A stretch of 64,000 nucleotides of DNA from Atriophallophorus winterbourni. Taxonomy: Eukaryota > Platyhelminthes > Trematoda > Plagiorchiida > Microphallidae. This document shows positions 21,904 to 33,471 of this stretch, piece after piece. The notes beneath the pieces are model-generated. The model was not told the DNA's origin, ran no database searches, and saw only the letters and a program-made list of their open reading frames with translations. Both the position numbers and the translations under genes were made by a program. The stretch covers positions 1 to 64,000 of the forward strand of contig JACCGJ010005221.1 in assembly GCA_013407085.1 (NCBI GenBank), read 5' to 3'. Each line of letters opens with the position of its first letter. Position 1 is the stretch's first letter.

Positions 21904-22660
21904 CCGCCCTCCGAAATCCGCGCCGGATTTCTTAAAGGCTGACAACTTATATGCTCTGGTATCTACCCTATATCTTTACCCATCGCTGATTATATCATAA
22001 TGGCAACCAGACGTTATTATCTAAGAACAAAGTGAGATAATGTCACGATGCACAAGACGTTCTCCAAGCCTCACACATGTGACAAATCACCGCCATTTCA
22101 GCCAGATTGGTTAGAAACCAGACGTTTGTTCCATGCCTTACCACAACCAATTTAGCTGGCCTGGTCCCTTTACGTGACAAAACCAGTTCCGATAAAAGCA
22201 TCCACGTTTGATGATGTATTTTCTTCCGGTAAGTCAAATCAGTCCAGGGCATGTTTGATCTAATTCGAAATGGATTTCCTTCCTTGAGTACGGTAGTAAG
22301 TGATACTACCACTCAGCACTACTAATTCCAGACACGAAATAGTAGCAGGCTGACTAGAGCAACTCGCGACTTCGAGCAGAGTAGGCAACAATATGACTTA
22401 GGACTAAATCGAATGTAAATTGCGACTTCATACCTGAGTTCCAACGCAATCACAGAATGCATGTAACTGATGCCGAACCACGTGAGCACCTTTGCGCTTC
22501 ATAGATGGAGGAATTCTTAGGGATTGCGGTTCCATCACGCTTGCATATTTATGGGGTAACTCAGGATTTCGCAGAAACCTTGAACGCAGACTTTGTAAAC
22601 GCGACTTTGCTTGTTTACGGTTGCGGCAGATTCTATGGAAACTCTTTTCCAAGGTAGACA
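21904..22660 (-). mobile_element. LTR retrotransposon internal remnant, possibly Pao/BEL-like
   Basis: The - strand at 22428-22652 reads S-L-R-S-R-F-L-R-N-P-E-L then R-H-Q-L-H-A-F-C-D, resembling the start of RT and the RNase H region of Pao/BEL polyproteins, joined by a large internal deletion. Downstream frames are full of stops. Clade assignment is tentative. Confidence 0.4.
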
Positions 22661-22735
22661 GTTTTCTCAGTGTTCTTATCGCCCATGTAATACCACATTC
22701 ACATATGTTATACGGGAATTTTCATTTTAAAACGA

Positions 22736-23065
22736 ATATTTCATGCATTTCTCAAAGGAATTTTGTACGTTTCTTGATCTTATTCATAATGTTTTCCGTT
22801 GAGCTCATGATGTTGCACACTGTAAAACTAGCGTATTACTGGCCGTCATAAATTTTCTGAAATGGCGCTTGCTGATGAATAATTGAATAAAATCTATCCC
22901 GTTATTTAGAATAAATTTATTTACCAATTTCCGAATATTTTTCTGGTGGCAAATATTTTACAAATTAAACATTTTAGTTCCTTCTTTGCTTCTCTACTTC
23001 CACCAGAGTTCGGATGAATTTTCTGTGACAAGAATGATGAACATTTTGTTATTCCAGTCAAAACT
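22736..23065 (+). repeat. Dispersed repeat R1, copy 1
   Basis: About 330 bp matching 33915-34275 (tttctcaaaggaat, tttcttgatctt, gaaatggcgcttgc). Non-coding; class unknown. Confidence 0.6.
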
Positions 23066-23116
23066 GAAAAATATGGATTTGGCAGAATATTCATTTGCAT
23101 GCTTTTCCGTCACACA

Positions 23117-23160
23117 CCCCAAGGCTGGTTTCGTGCTGTTTGCACTCATCAGGTAGGGAC
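23117..23160 (-). ncRNA. Hammerhead ribozyme motif, family H2
   Basis: The - strand reads CTGATGA, then stem II GTGC-AAACA-GCAC, then GAAA: an exact core with a perfect 4-bp stem II. The cleavage side has drifted (CCAGCC where consensus expects ACCGGTC), and stem I is imperfect, so cleavage is uncertain. Confidence 0.6.
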
Positions 23161-23350
23161 AGTAAGATCAGGATCCGCATGCGCTTGAAACAGTGGAGGA
23201 ATGGTAAACAAGGAGCGATTGTATGCCACTGTTGGATAAGGCTGTTACGACTAAAGTGTTCAATCACACGTGTCCAAACACATGTTAAATGGGGTTAAAC
23301 CCATAACCATGAAACAAAGTATTCATTTGCATGCTTTTCCGTAACACACA

Positions 23351-23392
23351 CCTCACGAACGGTTTCGTGGTGTTTGCGCTCATCAGGTAAGG
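23351..23392 (-). ncRNA. Hammerhead ribozyme motif, family H2, second unit
   Basis: Stem I CCTTAC/GTGAGG (with one G-U), core CTGATGA, GAAA and a GTTC cleavage side are present. Stem II (GCGC/CCAC) is damaged by mismatches. Confidence 0.5.
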
Positions 23393-23739
23393 ACAGTACG
23401 ATGAGGTCCGCATGCGCTTGAAACAGTAGGGTATGGTAAACAAGGAGCGTTTGTATGCCACTGTAGAATGAGGCTGTTTCGACCAACCTGATCAATTACA
23501 TGTGTCGATCGAAGCGACGAAGAATTGTCGCTTGAGTACACTAACGCTCGACAAGTATCATGTAATAGTCAGCTTCAATATAAGCCGCTTGTTTACGACT
23601 GAGTACACCACATGCGCTCTAGAATGAGCAACAAAAGCACTTGATTCGGATACGACGTTGACAGATAGTTCAAAGTTGAGGGTACAGCAAATCGTCAACG
23701 GTACAGCGATTCGTCTAAATATGAATCACTTTTGTTCAA

Positions 23740-25110
23740 TGGACTGTTATAGAATCAGAAGGCAAGTTTATCGATGTGTTTACCTATTTCCAAGTGTTAG
23801 CGAATATATACATGGAGTATTTTGATTACCTAGATCTAAAAACTGAAGCTCTACGGCGAAAATATTGTGGCGTTACGTCGATGATATATTCGTCATCATA
23901 AAGCGCGACAGATTGGAAGCGTTTCATAGTTAGCTCAACAACTTAGAATCTAAAATTCAAGTTACAAAAGAGATTGAGTCGACAGAAGGGACACTTCCAT
24001 TCTTGGACTGCCGCGGGCAAAAGCAGAATGGTAAAATATGCATTACGGTCTATTGCCTGACAATCGACACAGATGCGGTTTGCGGTACTAATCAGCGCAC
24101 TCCCAATGATTATTTAATCCAGTTAAGAAATCACTGTTTTACAAAGTTGAACACTTTTGCAGCGATGCCACGGATAAAAAGTAAGCACATCACGTACTTA
24201 GTCGTCCGCTTGCTGATCACTGTTACCCTAAGAGCCTAATTGAACGCAAACTAAATACCTGAGTTGAATACCCAGCACCTAAAATCTGAAAACGTTTGGC
24301 GTGCAACAGTTTCTATACCATACTTTAAGAAAGCGTCTGAGGGGAAAAGTCGAATCTTGAATAACACAAGTGTACTAGTAACGTATAAAAGGTGTAGAAC
24401 GCTCCGATTCTTATTATCGCATATCAAGGATATGACACCTTCAGGCGCGCGTCGAATTGCGTATATATAATCAACTGCAAGAGTTGCTATGGAGTATATA
24501 TCGGGCAAACATCAAGAAAACTCGGTACTAGGATAAGTGAACACAAAACTCGAATCGGTAAGCAGCTACACAATTCCGTGAATATCATTCTCTGGTCAGA
24601 TATTCACCACTAAATGAACAAATGCTGGAAACAGGTCACAAAGTTGATTTTGATAACGAAGAACTGATAAGGAGGTAAAACCATATATAGAACGAATTCA
24701 CGCTGAGGCGGTTGAAATAACAAAGGTTGATAGGAATGCATTCAATAAGTTGGGTGGCGCTGATATCTCCACAATCTGGCGTCCGGTTCTGCAGCGAATA
24801 AACATTAACGTTCGAGACCACTAGTGTGCACACCGATTACCCAATCGCGCTAAACTCTCAGCAGAAGTCATTCACACCCGCCAAGACCAAAACAACTGAG
24901 CGATTATACGGCACGTTTGGTCGGTGGGGTGTCAGTTGATATTGATCGTGCCTGACTATATTAACGAGCGCAGCACTTACCGTGGCTTCTACAGTTCTTG
25001 ACCAGTTCAAGATTCGTCAGTTGAATAAAATTTGAGATTGATATTTGTTCCTAATAACACCTTTGGTCCGAAGAAGCTTAAGAGTCAGAAGCGAAACCTT
25101 ACGAAAAATC
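23740..25110 (+). mobile_element. Decayed Penelope-like element (RT plus GIY-YIG)
   Basis: The + strand has A-N-I-Y-M-E-Y-F-D, then W-R-Y-V-D-D-I-F-V-I with the RT catalytic Asp pair, then T-L-P-F-L-D-C. Near 24468-24550 a further block reads C-Y-G-V-Y-I-G-Q-T-S-R-K-L, the GIY-YIG endonuclease signature, followed by the C-terminal I-S-T-I-W-R-P-V-L near 24765. Many frameshifts; no intact ORF. The 3' end near 25055 keeps a damaged hammerhead-like sequence. Perere-10 is the PLE described in S. mansoni; identity with it is not tested. Confidence 0.75.
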
Positions 25111-25735
25111 TGTTATCACCGATTCATTACAAAATTTGTTTTTCATTATTATGATTCCCAGATCGGTCACGGTCATTTTCCATTACAATGTTTTTTTTAT
25201 ATTTGAGAATTAACTTTTTAACGTAAGGGCAATGAGTGGTTAATTCATTATTTCGCATCCAAATATGTTTGATTTCTAGACTTTAATCCCCGAATATTTC
25301 CATTATCAATCACTATTATCCATTGCGTTTTGAAATCAATCTCAACAAATGGATAAGACATTTCAAATATCAAACAAAATGCAATTCGGCATGTTCAGCC
25401 TAAAGGGTATAATTTTTCGAGGATTCCAATTGGAATTAGTTAAAGTTTAGGTAATAAATGCGCCCGTGTTAAATTTCTGATCGAGTTTTTTTGAGATTGG
25501 CTTGGTAACCTAACAAGCGTTATGAATGGAAACGCAATATGATTTTGGTTAAAAACTGATCAAACATTCTTGTAAAATGAGATCGCAGACAATTTAGCAA
25601 CTAATGCAGGTCTGAATATTACAACTGGGTATATATTGCTCACTAATTGATAAACAAGTTGAGATCGTAAAAGAGATTCAAAGTGATTCAAAGTTGTAAT
25701 GGTCTAAAAAGCATTTAGCTTAACAATAACCATAG
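25111..25735. other. No gene recognised
   Basis: AT-rich. A short motif near 25705-25740 (agcttaacaataaccatagga) recurs near 60980 and 63485, so part of it is a dispersed repeat. Confidence 0.5.
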
Positions 25736-25739
25736 GATG

Positions 25740-26800
25740 GAGTTATGAGGTATATACAATAAAAAAGAAGAACAAGGAAACTCATGTAGTGTAAATCGTA
25801 TCAAAATTTGGGTTTTCTCTCAAGTATTTGTCCAAATAAGCTTCAAAAATATCCAGGTTGGCTGAGTGTATAACAGTGGAGGGGATGGTGTTCCATGTGA
25901 AACTTACACGTACAGCATACGAATATCTTCGACAGTTCAGTCTTGAAGTAGGAATAAGCACTGTACGTTCATGTTTCCGACTGACACGGGGTGGCGAGCG
26001 TTTGAAAAGTTTGGACAAGGGATGGTTAGGGATGTGCATAATATTGTACATCAGGATGAGGTCACCTCTTAGTCGACGACAGCGAAAGTCGAAAAGATTG
26101 AGACTGCTCAAACGTTCTTCATATGGTTAAGCAGCTAGTCCGGGTACAAGCTTTGTTGTTCGTTGGTTAATACGCTGCAGAAAATTGATGTCTTTCTGAA
26201 TCCAGGGTGACCAAGCCTGAACAGCGCACTCCATCAATGGTCCCAGATAGGTGTCCATGATACGGTGCACCGACTGAATCGTGAATCTGCCGAAAATTCG
26301 TTTCAATAACGCCAAGAATTGTGACGCCTATTTGTATACTGCTTTGCACTGCAGTAAAGAGTCTTCAGACTTGAACTGGTCCACACACCCAAATCCTTCT
26401 CTTCAGTTGTCCAGACGAGTTGGTTGGACCCAAGAGTGTAGTTGTAATTCACGGTCTTTACAATGTTTAACACCTTGCACTTTTGGAAGTTGACGGGTAG
26501 TTTGTTTCTCAGAGACCAAACGTGCAATGTGTTTCGATCCTGCTGCAAAATTTCACAGTCATCATTTGTACGTATGCTTCTTCAAAGCTTGATATCGTCT
26601 GTTAATAACACAACCTCACAATTAACACGTTCGGGAATGTCGTTTGCGCAGATCAAAAACAAAATCGGTCCGAGGACCAAACCCTGAGGCACTCCGCTCG
26701 TAATTTTAAATGATTCCGATAAGGCGCCGTCAAATCTGACTTGGACACTCCTTTCGCGTAAATAGTTTTCTAGCCAAGCAAGAAGTTTTCCCTGTTATCC
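25740..26800 (-). mobile_element. CR1-like LINE, 3' half, decayed
   Basis: The - strand reads P-Q-G-L-V-L-G-P, a damaged catalytic box (L-T-D-D), LRNKLPVNFQKCKVL, EEKDLGVW and, in other frames, the terminal L-R-G-D-L-I-L-M-Y-N block. This order is typical of CR1 (SR1-like) elements of schistosomes. Frameshifts throughout. Confidence 0.75.
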
Positions 26801-27004
26801 CGTGCAATTCAAGTTTCGGGATTAAAATATTATGATTGACGCCATTGTTTGACAACTCTATTCCACAACTTGTATCCACACACATAGAGATGGGGTTGAA
26901 CTCATGAGCATGAAGCGAATATGATTATTTACACGCATTTGCATCATTACCTTCATTGCGCGCGTGATAGATGTGCATCCAATTATGGATTTTTTTTAAT
27001 CGAT

Positions 27005-27325
27005 GAGCACATATTTTCATGATGTTTTGCGGCTACTCATCAGTACCAATTCCTTCGAAATATTCACGAAGTTTATCACAACGGTCCACATTGGAAGCAC
27101 TGGACTCGAGTTTCGCTCCTATTTGAGCTCATCAGCAGTGCATATCCTGTTTCGGGTCTGACTCGAACCCAGGATCATCACAATCCTAGTCTCACGCCTT
27201 ACAGCCTTAGCTACCGTCCCCCATTTATCCAGACTGGCACATTTGAGTATCGTCATTTGCCCAACCAGTCGAGAAGGAGCTAGCAAAATCTGTTGTTCCT
27301 ATAGCATAAAGCGACCAAGATCCAA
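27005..27325 (-). mobile_element. Sm-alpha-like hammerhead SINE, single unit
   Basis: On the - strand a tRNA-like promoter region (B-box-like GGTTCGAGTC) is followed by a complete hammerhead and a tail ending in gatgagtagccgc. Same family as the tandem array at 31190-33657. Confidence 0.75.
27097..27141 (-). ncRNA. Hammerhead ribozyme, Sm-alpha type
   Basis: Stem I GCACTG/CAGTGC, core CTGATGA, stem II GCTC-AAATAG-GAGC, GAAA, palindromic stem III ACTCGAGT and cleavage after GTC. All core bases are intact. The stem II loop AAATAG is as in the published schistosome ribozyme. Confidence 0.85.
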
Positions 27326-27434
27326 CGAAAATACGAATGTCCCTACAACACATGCAAATTATTTTGTTGCTAAAAATTATTTCTTGTTATCCCACTTAAC
27401 GATGAGAACGCTCGCATCGAATCCGTTCCGTTCG

Positions 27435-30400
27435 ATTTGTTGTTGTTGTTGTTGGACTACTTCGGTCGATGTTGACCATGGATATAGATCACAATCGCTT
27501 GAATGTTCATGTTCTGCAGCTTTTGGAATGACCAAACAGTGCGATTCGGGAGGAAAAATCTCTCTCGCAGCGCTTGTAACGAAAGTCAGAACTCGGTTGT
27601 ATTGCACCTGTTGCACGCCGGCGGCTTGATCTGCGTTCAGCAGCCAACAGCTGCATCTGCTCCTCCCCAGTTTGCAGACGACGCTTTGCACGATGCCTCC
27701 AATGTGAGCGGTCAGAAGCAAGTTCTTCCCAACTCGCCGAGTCAATGCCAAGAGCTTTCATATCTCTTTTGCAACCGTCTTTGTACCGCAAGTGCGGTCT
27801 GCCCAATGGTCGACTTCCTAATTGCAACTCACCATAGAGTAGATCTTTCGGAATACGACCATTTTTCGTTCTGTAGGCATGACCAAGCCAGCGCAGTCGG
27901 CGCTGTCGCAATGGGGTGAACATGCTTTATAGACAAGCTTTTGAAAGCACTTCAGCATTAGTCACTCTGTCCATTCACGATATGTTCAAAATACGACGGA
28001 TGCTTCGTAGATGGAAAGCATTCAGCTTCCGTTCGTGTCTTGCGTGGGTGGCTCAGGTTTCACTGCCGTACAGTAAAGCATTTAGTACTCACGCGCTGTA
28101 TACCATCATCTTTGTCTTTACAGTCAGCTTGCGGTTACCCCAAACACGAGAGTCCAATCGAGACAAAAATTACAGCTGCTCTGCCAATCCGCTTATCAAT
28201 TTCCGTGTCCAGCGAGAGATTATCCGCAATAGTTGAACCAAGGTATGTGAACTGATGTACTGATTCAAGCTGACAGTTTTTAACAGTCATGATAGGAGGC
28301 GATACAGTCCCTTGACCAAGGACTTTGGTCTTGCTCATGCTGATTGTTAGACCAAAGTCTTTGCATGCATACGAAAAACAGTCTATTACAGATTGGAGAT
28401 GCTCTTGGGAGTGAGCAATAAAAGCTGAATCGTCCGCAAACAGCAGGTCTCGGATTAGCACATTTCGTGCCTTGGTTTTTTGCTCTCAATCGGTTCAGGT
28501 TGAAAAGCTTGCCAACACTTCGCGTGCGTAGGTAAATACCTTTTGTCCTCGTCCTGAAAGCGTGCTTTAGAAGCAGAGCTAAGAAAATGCCGAACAGCGT
28601 ATGAGCAAGAACACATCCTTGTTTGACTCTTTGGCGAATTTCAAAGGCTTCAGAGCTGAAATCGTTAAAATGGTCTGAGCCCCTCATGCCTGAGTGGAAC
28701 GAAATAACGAGCTTCAGCAGTCTTGGGGGACAGCCTATCAAATCGAGAATTTGAAAAGATCCTCCCTGGTGACGTAGTCGAATGCTTTAGTTAAATCAAT
28801 AAAAACAGTGTATAATAGCATACGCTGTTCCCGACACTTTTCTTGAAGTTGTCTCAGGGAGAAGATCATGTCGACATTTGATCTTCCCTTGCGGAAGCCA
28901 CATTGAGATTCGGAGTAAATTCTATCAGCTAAAACTTGCAGCTGGATCTGTGAGACTTCATCAAACAATTTGCTAAAAAAACATTTAGAAGGGAGATTCC
29001 TCTGTAATTGTTGCAGTCGCCTCTATCCCTTTTATTCTTAAATATGATCTTTGTGTATCGCATCTCTTGTGGTACACTCTTCTTCTGCCAGCACTGAAAA
29101 AGCAAATGGTGAAGATGTTGTAATAATCCTGCTCTACAGCATTTGATGAGCTCAGGTGGAATTCCATCGTCGCCAGAAGCCTTCCCGTTTGCTAAGCGGT
29201 CGATTGCCCTATTGAGCTCAACAAGAGTAGGGGGAGTATCTAGATATTCGATAGTCGGCAACCGCTCGACATTTTTAAGTACATGTGGTAAAACCGCACT
29301 TTCCATAGAGTTGAGAGAGGAAAAGTGCTCTACCCATCTTTTCATCTGCAGAGTTTTGTCTACAATCGGGTCACCAGTTGCAGACTTAATTAGAGCCGTT
29401 TTAAGTTTGTTTGGACCAATGGCTCTCTTGATCCCATCATATATACCGTGAAACATTTTGGATACTAAGGCTAATTTCTGTCTAATAGTCATTTACACAT
29501 CGCTTTGTAGTCTTTTGGACCTTATTTCTAGCTGCTCTTAAAAGTCGTAAGTTTTCATCTGTTGGCATACATTTGAACCTCATGAATGCTGACCGTTTCT
29601 CATACAACACAGCAGTCATCACAGAAGCGTTTGCTTCGAACCAGTCGCTCGTTCGAGCTTTCTTCGGACCGAAAGTGGAAAGTGCGACTCGGCATATGCA
29701 GCTTTTTAATGATTCCCAGTTTTCTAAAGCCGATTCATGTAGCGTTGTCTTGCTGAACTCAACTTTGAAGGCTTTTGCAAATCGCGCAGCTAGATTAGGT
29801 TCGCACATGCGCGTGACGCCAATCCTAGACTTACCAGACAATTTGTTGTGGTGAAATCTCGTGTCGGGAAGATTCAGTTTTGAACAGACCAGTAAATGAT
29901 CAGTGTCACAGTCTGCGCTGTGATATGATCTGGTGAGAGGTACGCTCCCTATATTAGTGCGCTTAACAAGAATAAGATCGAGCTGATTCCAATGCTTATA
30001 GCGAGGATGTTTCCAAGAGACTTTATGCTGTGGTTTTGTTTGAAAGAATGTGTTACTGACACAAAGACTGATCTGTGTGCATAATTCTAAAATGCGTTGT
30101 CCATTTTCATTAATTTTACCTACACCGAACCTCTCCAGACAGTTTTGCCAAGACTCGTAATCTGCACCAACTCTAGCATTGAAATCACCCAATACCCCTA
30201 CACAGTTTCTTTGTGGCACGTTTTTGCGGACAGTTGCGAGGTTATGATAAAAAGCGTCTTTTTCAGCAGGCGTCGCAGAGAGCGTCAGTGCATAAACGTT
30301 TACCAACGTAATGGTACCAGTAATGCACCTCAGATTTAGAGTCCAAATCCGTTCGCTTCCGCTGCTGCTCGGTTCTGTTGCTTTTAGTAGGTCGTTTCGA

Positions 30401-30482
30401 ATGGCAAACCCAACTCCATAAAGTCGAGGCTCATCCGAACCCCTTCCTTTCCAATGATTTACCTGAGACGCTCTTTGCAAGG
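27435..30482 (-). mobile_element. APE-type LINE, 5'-truncated, decayed
   Basis: The - strand encodes, in order: endonuclease C-half (29482-30480: L-G-D-F-N-A-R-V-G, then D-C-D-T-D-H), an RT N-half (28929-29492: G-D-D-G-I-P-P-E-L), SESQCGFRKGRSNVDMIF with D-L-T-K-A-F-D-Y, GVKQGCVLAHTLFG, the catalytic L-L-F-A-D-D-S, and a C-terminal tail with Cys/His zinc-finger-like spacing (27507-27923). Frames shift at least four times. The 3' end is a CAA-type repeat (27438-27454). The 5' end is cut inside the endonuclease and abuts the CR1 fragment at 30483. Confidence 0.8.
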
Positions 30483-31189
30483 TAGTTCATTTTGCGGATG
30501 ATGTCAAACTTTGGATGCGAATAAAATACACTACAGACTGCGTAAAACTGCAAAGTGATTTAGATGCACTACACGAATGGTCAGTTAGAAATAAACTGCC
30601 GTTCAGTTTTCAAAAATGCATGTTACTGCAAATCGGTAAGCCCTTTCAGTACGAATATCACTTTGGGCAGACGATTTTGAGCTGGTCAGAATCGGAGAAG
30701 GATCTTGGAGTCTGGATATGTGGCAGCCTAAAGCACAGCGTGCATTGTGAGGTCATTTACAAGCGTGCTTCAAAGCTTTTAGGTATGCTTCGAGGGATCT
30801 TCAGAACCCTTACGCCTGGAACGTTGCCAAGCATCATGAAGACCTACTCAATTCCCACAATGGAACATGCATCGCAAGTATGGACTCCGTGGATGAAAAA
30901 AGATATATTCTTGCTTGACAGGATATATCATCGTGCAACTAAACTCGTGCGTGGTTTTCGAGACCTTGCATACGAGGAAAGGTTGAAAAAGCTAAAGCTC
31001 CTCACTCGCATTCAACGTAGACTTCGAAGTGACATTATCATTACTTAAAAAACATTAAATACTCCACATCATCCACTCAAACATTTGTTCAAATACCCTG
31101 AATCAGGAATTACACGTAGCCACACAGCGGCACTACTAACTAGTACCGTACTAACTGTCGCCGATATTTCTATTTGGTACGTGTCTGTT
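30483..31189 (+). mobile_element. CR1-like LINE, 3' part, left of array
   Basis: Starts at F-A-D-D-V-K-L-W, then S-V-R-N-K-L-P-F-S-F-Q-K, E-K-D-L-G-V-W and K-D-I-F-L-L-D-R-I-Y-H-R-A-T-K-L-V; one frame is open for 177 codons from 30515. The ORF is interrupted at 31189 by the hammerhead array and resumes at 33666 in frame when one 8-bp duplicate is removed. Confidence 0.85.
31182..31189 (+). repeat. Target-site duplication of the hammerhead array, left
   Basis: TGTCTGTT, repeated at 33658-33665. Counting it once restores the CR1 frame across the insertion. Confidence 0.75.
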
Positions 31190-31291
31190 GGAGCAAGGTT
31201 TGAAGAATATGTTGTTTATATTTGTGACCACTCATCCGTGTCAAACCCATCGAACTATTCACAAAGTTGATCACGACGGTCCATAATGGAA

Positions 31292-31336
31292 GCACTGGAC
31301 TCGAGTTTCGCTCTTATTTGAGCTCACCAGCAGTGC
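31292..31336 (-). ncRNA. Hammerhead in array unit 0, core-mutated
   Basis: Stem I, stem II and GAAA are intact, but the core reads CTGGTGA in place of CTGATGA, changing an invariant A. Probably inactive. Confidence 0.75.
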
Positions 31337-31722
31337 ATATCTCCAGCTTCTGGGGTAGGGTTCGAACCCCCGACCACCATTGTAGTCCCATGCCTTAACG
31401 ACCTGGGCTACCGTCCACCGTTTGATCGATCGCAATTAAGAGTTTATGAACTGTTCTCCAGACTGGCACATTTGAGTAGCTTTGTTTGCCCGACCAGATA
31501 AGAAGGAGCCAGCAACCTTCGCTGTGGTCGGCTTGACCAACCGAACAGATCTCCGTGTCAGGTCTTCCCATCGGATACAGTTTAAGCTAACACTGATAAG
31601 ATCTGATGAGCATTGTTGTTGAAGCAAGGTTTGGAAAATATGTTGTTTATATTTGTGACCACTCATCCGTGCCAAGCGCATCGAATTATTCATAAAGTTG
31701 ATCACGACGGTCCATAATGGAA

Positions 31723-31767
31723 GCACTGGACTCGAGTTTCGCTCTCATTTGAGCTCATCAGCAGTGC
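31723..31767 (-). ncRNA. Hammerhead ribozyme, array unit 1
   Basis: Core CTGATGA and GAAA intact; stem II GCTC-AAATGA-GAGC; stem I GCACTG/CAGTGC. Confidence 0.88.
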
Positions 31768-32148
31768 GTATCCTCCGCTTAGGGGGTGTGGTTCGAATTC
31801 TCGACCACCATTGTAGTCCCATGCCTTAACGACCTGGGCTACCGTCCACCGTTTGACCGATCGCAATTAAGCGTTTATGAACTGTTCTCCAGACTGGCAC
31901 ATTTGAGTAGCTTTGTTTGCCCGACCAGTTCAGAAGGAGCCAGCAACATCTGTTGTGGTCGCCCAACCGAACAGATCTCCGTGTCAGGTCTTCCCATCGG
32001 ATACAGTGTAAGCTAACACTGATTAGATCTGATGGGCATTGTTGTTGAAGCAAGGTTTGGAAAATATGTTGTTTATATTTGTGACCACTCATCCGTGTCA
32101 AACCCATCGAACTATTTACAAAGTTGATCACGACGGTCCATAATGGAA

Positions 32149-32193
32149 GCACTGGACTCGAGTTTCGCTCTTATTTGAGCTCATCAGCAGTGC
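32149..32193 (-). ncRNA. Hammerhead ribozyme, array unit 2
   Basis: Intact core and stems; stem II loop AAATAA. Confidence 0.88.
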
Positions 32194-32574
32194 GTATCCT
32201 CCGCTTAGGGGGTGTGGTTCGAACCCTCGACCACCATTGTAGTCCCATGCCTTAACGACCTGGGCTACCGTCCACCGTTTGATCGATCGCAATTAAGAGT
32301 TTATGAACTGTTCTCCAGACTGGCACATTTGAGTAGCTTTGTTTGCCCGACCAGATAAGAAGGAGCCAGCAACATCTGTTGTGGTCGCCCAACCGAACAG
32401 ATCTCCGTGTCAGGTCTTCCCATCGGATACAGTGTAAGCTAACACTGATTAGATCTGATGGGCATTGTTGTTGAAGCAAGGTTTGGAAAATATGTTGTTT
32501 ATATTTGTGACCACTCATCCGTGTCAAACCCATCGAACTATTCACAAAGTTGATCACGACGGTCCATAATGGAA

Positions 32575-32619
32575 GCACTGGACTCGAGTTTCGCTCTTAT
32601 TTGAGCTCATCAGCAGTGC
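32575..32619 (-). ncRNA. Hammerhead ribozyme, array unit 3
   Basis: Identical motif to unit 2. Confidence 0.88.
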
Positions 32620-33000
32620 GTATCCTCCGCTTAGGGGGTGTGGTTCGAACCCTCGACCACCATTGTAGTCCCATGCCTTAACGAACTGGGCTACCTTCCA
32701 CCGTTTGACCGATCGCAATTAAGCGTTTATGAACTGTTCTCCAGACTGTCACATTTGAGTAGCTTTGTTTGCCCGACCAGATAAGAAGGAGCCAGCAACA
32801 TCTGTTGTGATCGCCCAACCGAACAGATCTCCGTGTCAGGTCTTCCCATCGGATACAGTGTAAGCTAACACTGATAAGATCTGATGAGCATTGTTGTTGT
32901 AGCAAGGTTTGGAAAATATGTTGTTTATATTTGTGACCACTCATCCGTGTCAAACCCATCGAACTATTCACAAAGTTGATCACCACGGTCCATAATGGAA

Positions 33001-33045
33001 GCACTGGACTCGAGTTTCGCTCTTATTTGAGCTCATCAGCAGTGC
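33001..33045 (-). ncRNA. Hammerhead ribozyme, array unit 4
   Basis: Identical motif to unit 2. Confidence 0.88.
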
Positions 33046-33426
33046 GTATCCTCCGCTTAGGGGGTGTGGTTCGAACCATCGACCACCATTGTAGTCCCAT
33101 GCCTTAACGACCTGGGCTACCGTCCACCGTTTGACCGATCGCAATTAAGCGTTTATGAACTGTTCTCCAGACTGTCACATTTGAGTAGCTTTGTTTGCCC
33201 GACCAGATAAGAAGGAGCCAGCAACATATGTTGTGATCGCCCAACCGAACAGATCTCCGTGTCAGGTCTTCCCATCGGATACAATGTAAGCTAACACTGA
33301 TTAGATCTGATGGGCATTGTTGTTGAAGCAAGGTTTGGAAAATATGTTGTTTATATTTGTGACCACTCATCCGTGTCAAACCCATCGAACTATTCACAAA
33401 GTTGATCACGACGGTCCGTAATGGAA

Positions 33427-33471
33427 GCACTGGACTCGAGTTTCGCTCTTATTTGAGCTCATCGGCAGTGC
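33427..33471 (-). ncRNA. Hammerhead in array unit 5, core-mutated
   Basis: Core reads CCGATGA, changing the invariant U of CUGAUGA. Stems and GAAA are intact. Probably inactive. Confidence 0.75.

Larger units (their letters stand above)
23085..23510 (-). repeat. Hammerhead repeat family H2, two tandem units
   Basis: Two units of about 235 bp start with catttgcatgcttttccgt. The antisense motifs are listed at 23117 and 23351. The sense-oriented middle (acagtaagatcagga, gaaacagtgg, gtatgccactg) links this family to the 240-bp H3 repeats. Confidence 0.65.

Noticed and set aside
27377..27751. Overlapping ORFs on both strands near 27400-27920
   Set aside because: Only the - frame with the LINE C-terminal motif is real coding relic; the others are shadows.
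31375..31450. tRNA gene suggested by GGTTCGAACC
   Set aside because: Only A-box-like and B-box-like strings are present. No cloverleaf or anticodon stem can be drawn, so this is a SINE promoter.
31826..33430. A 108-codon ORF on - open in four successive array units
   Set aside because: The units are near-identical DNA with a tRNA-like promoter and ribozyme. The frame includes promoter-flanking sequence, and no protein motif is seen. Its persistence is explained by unit homogeneity.
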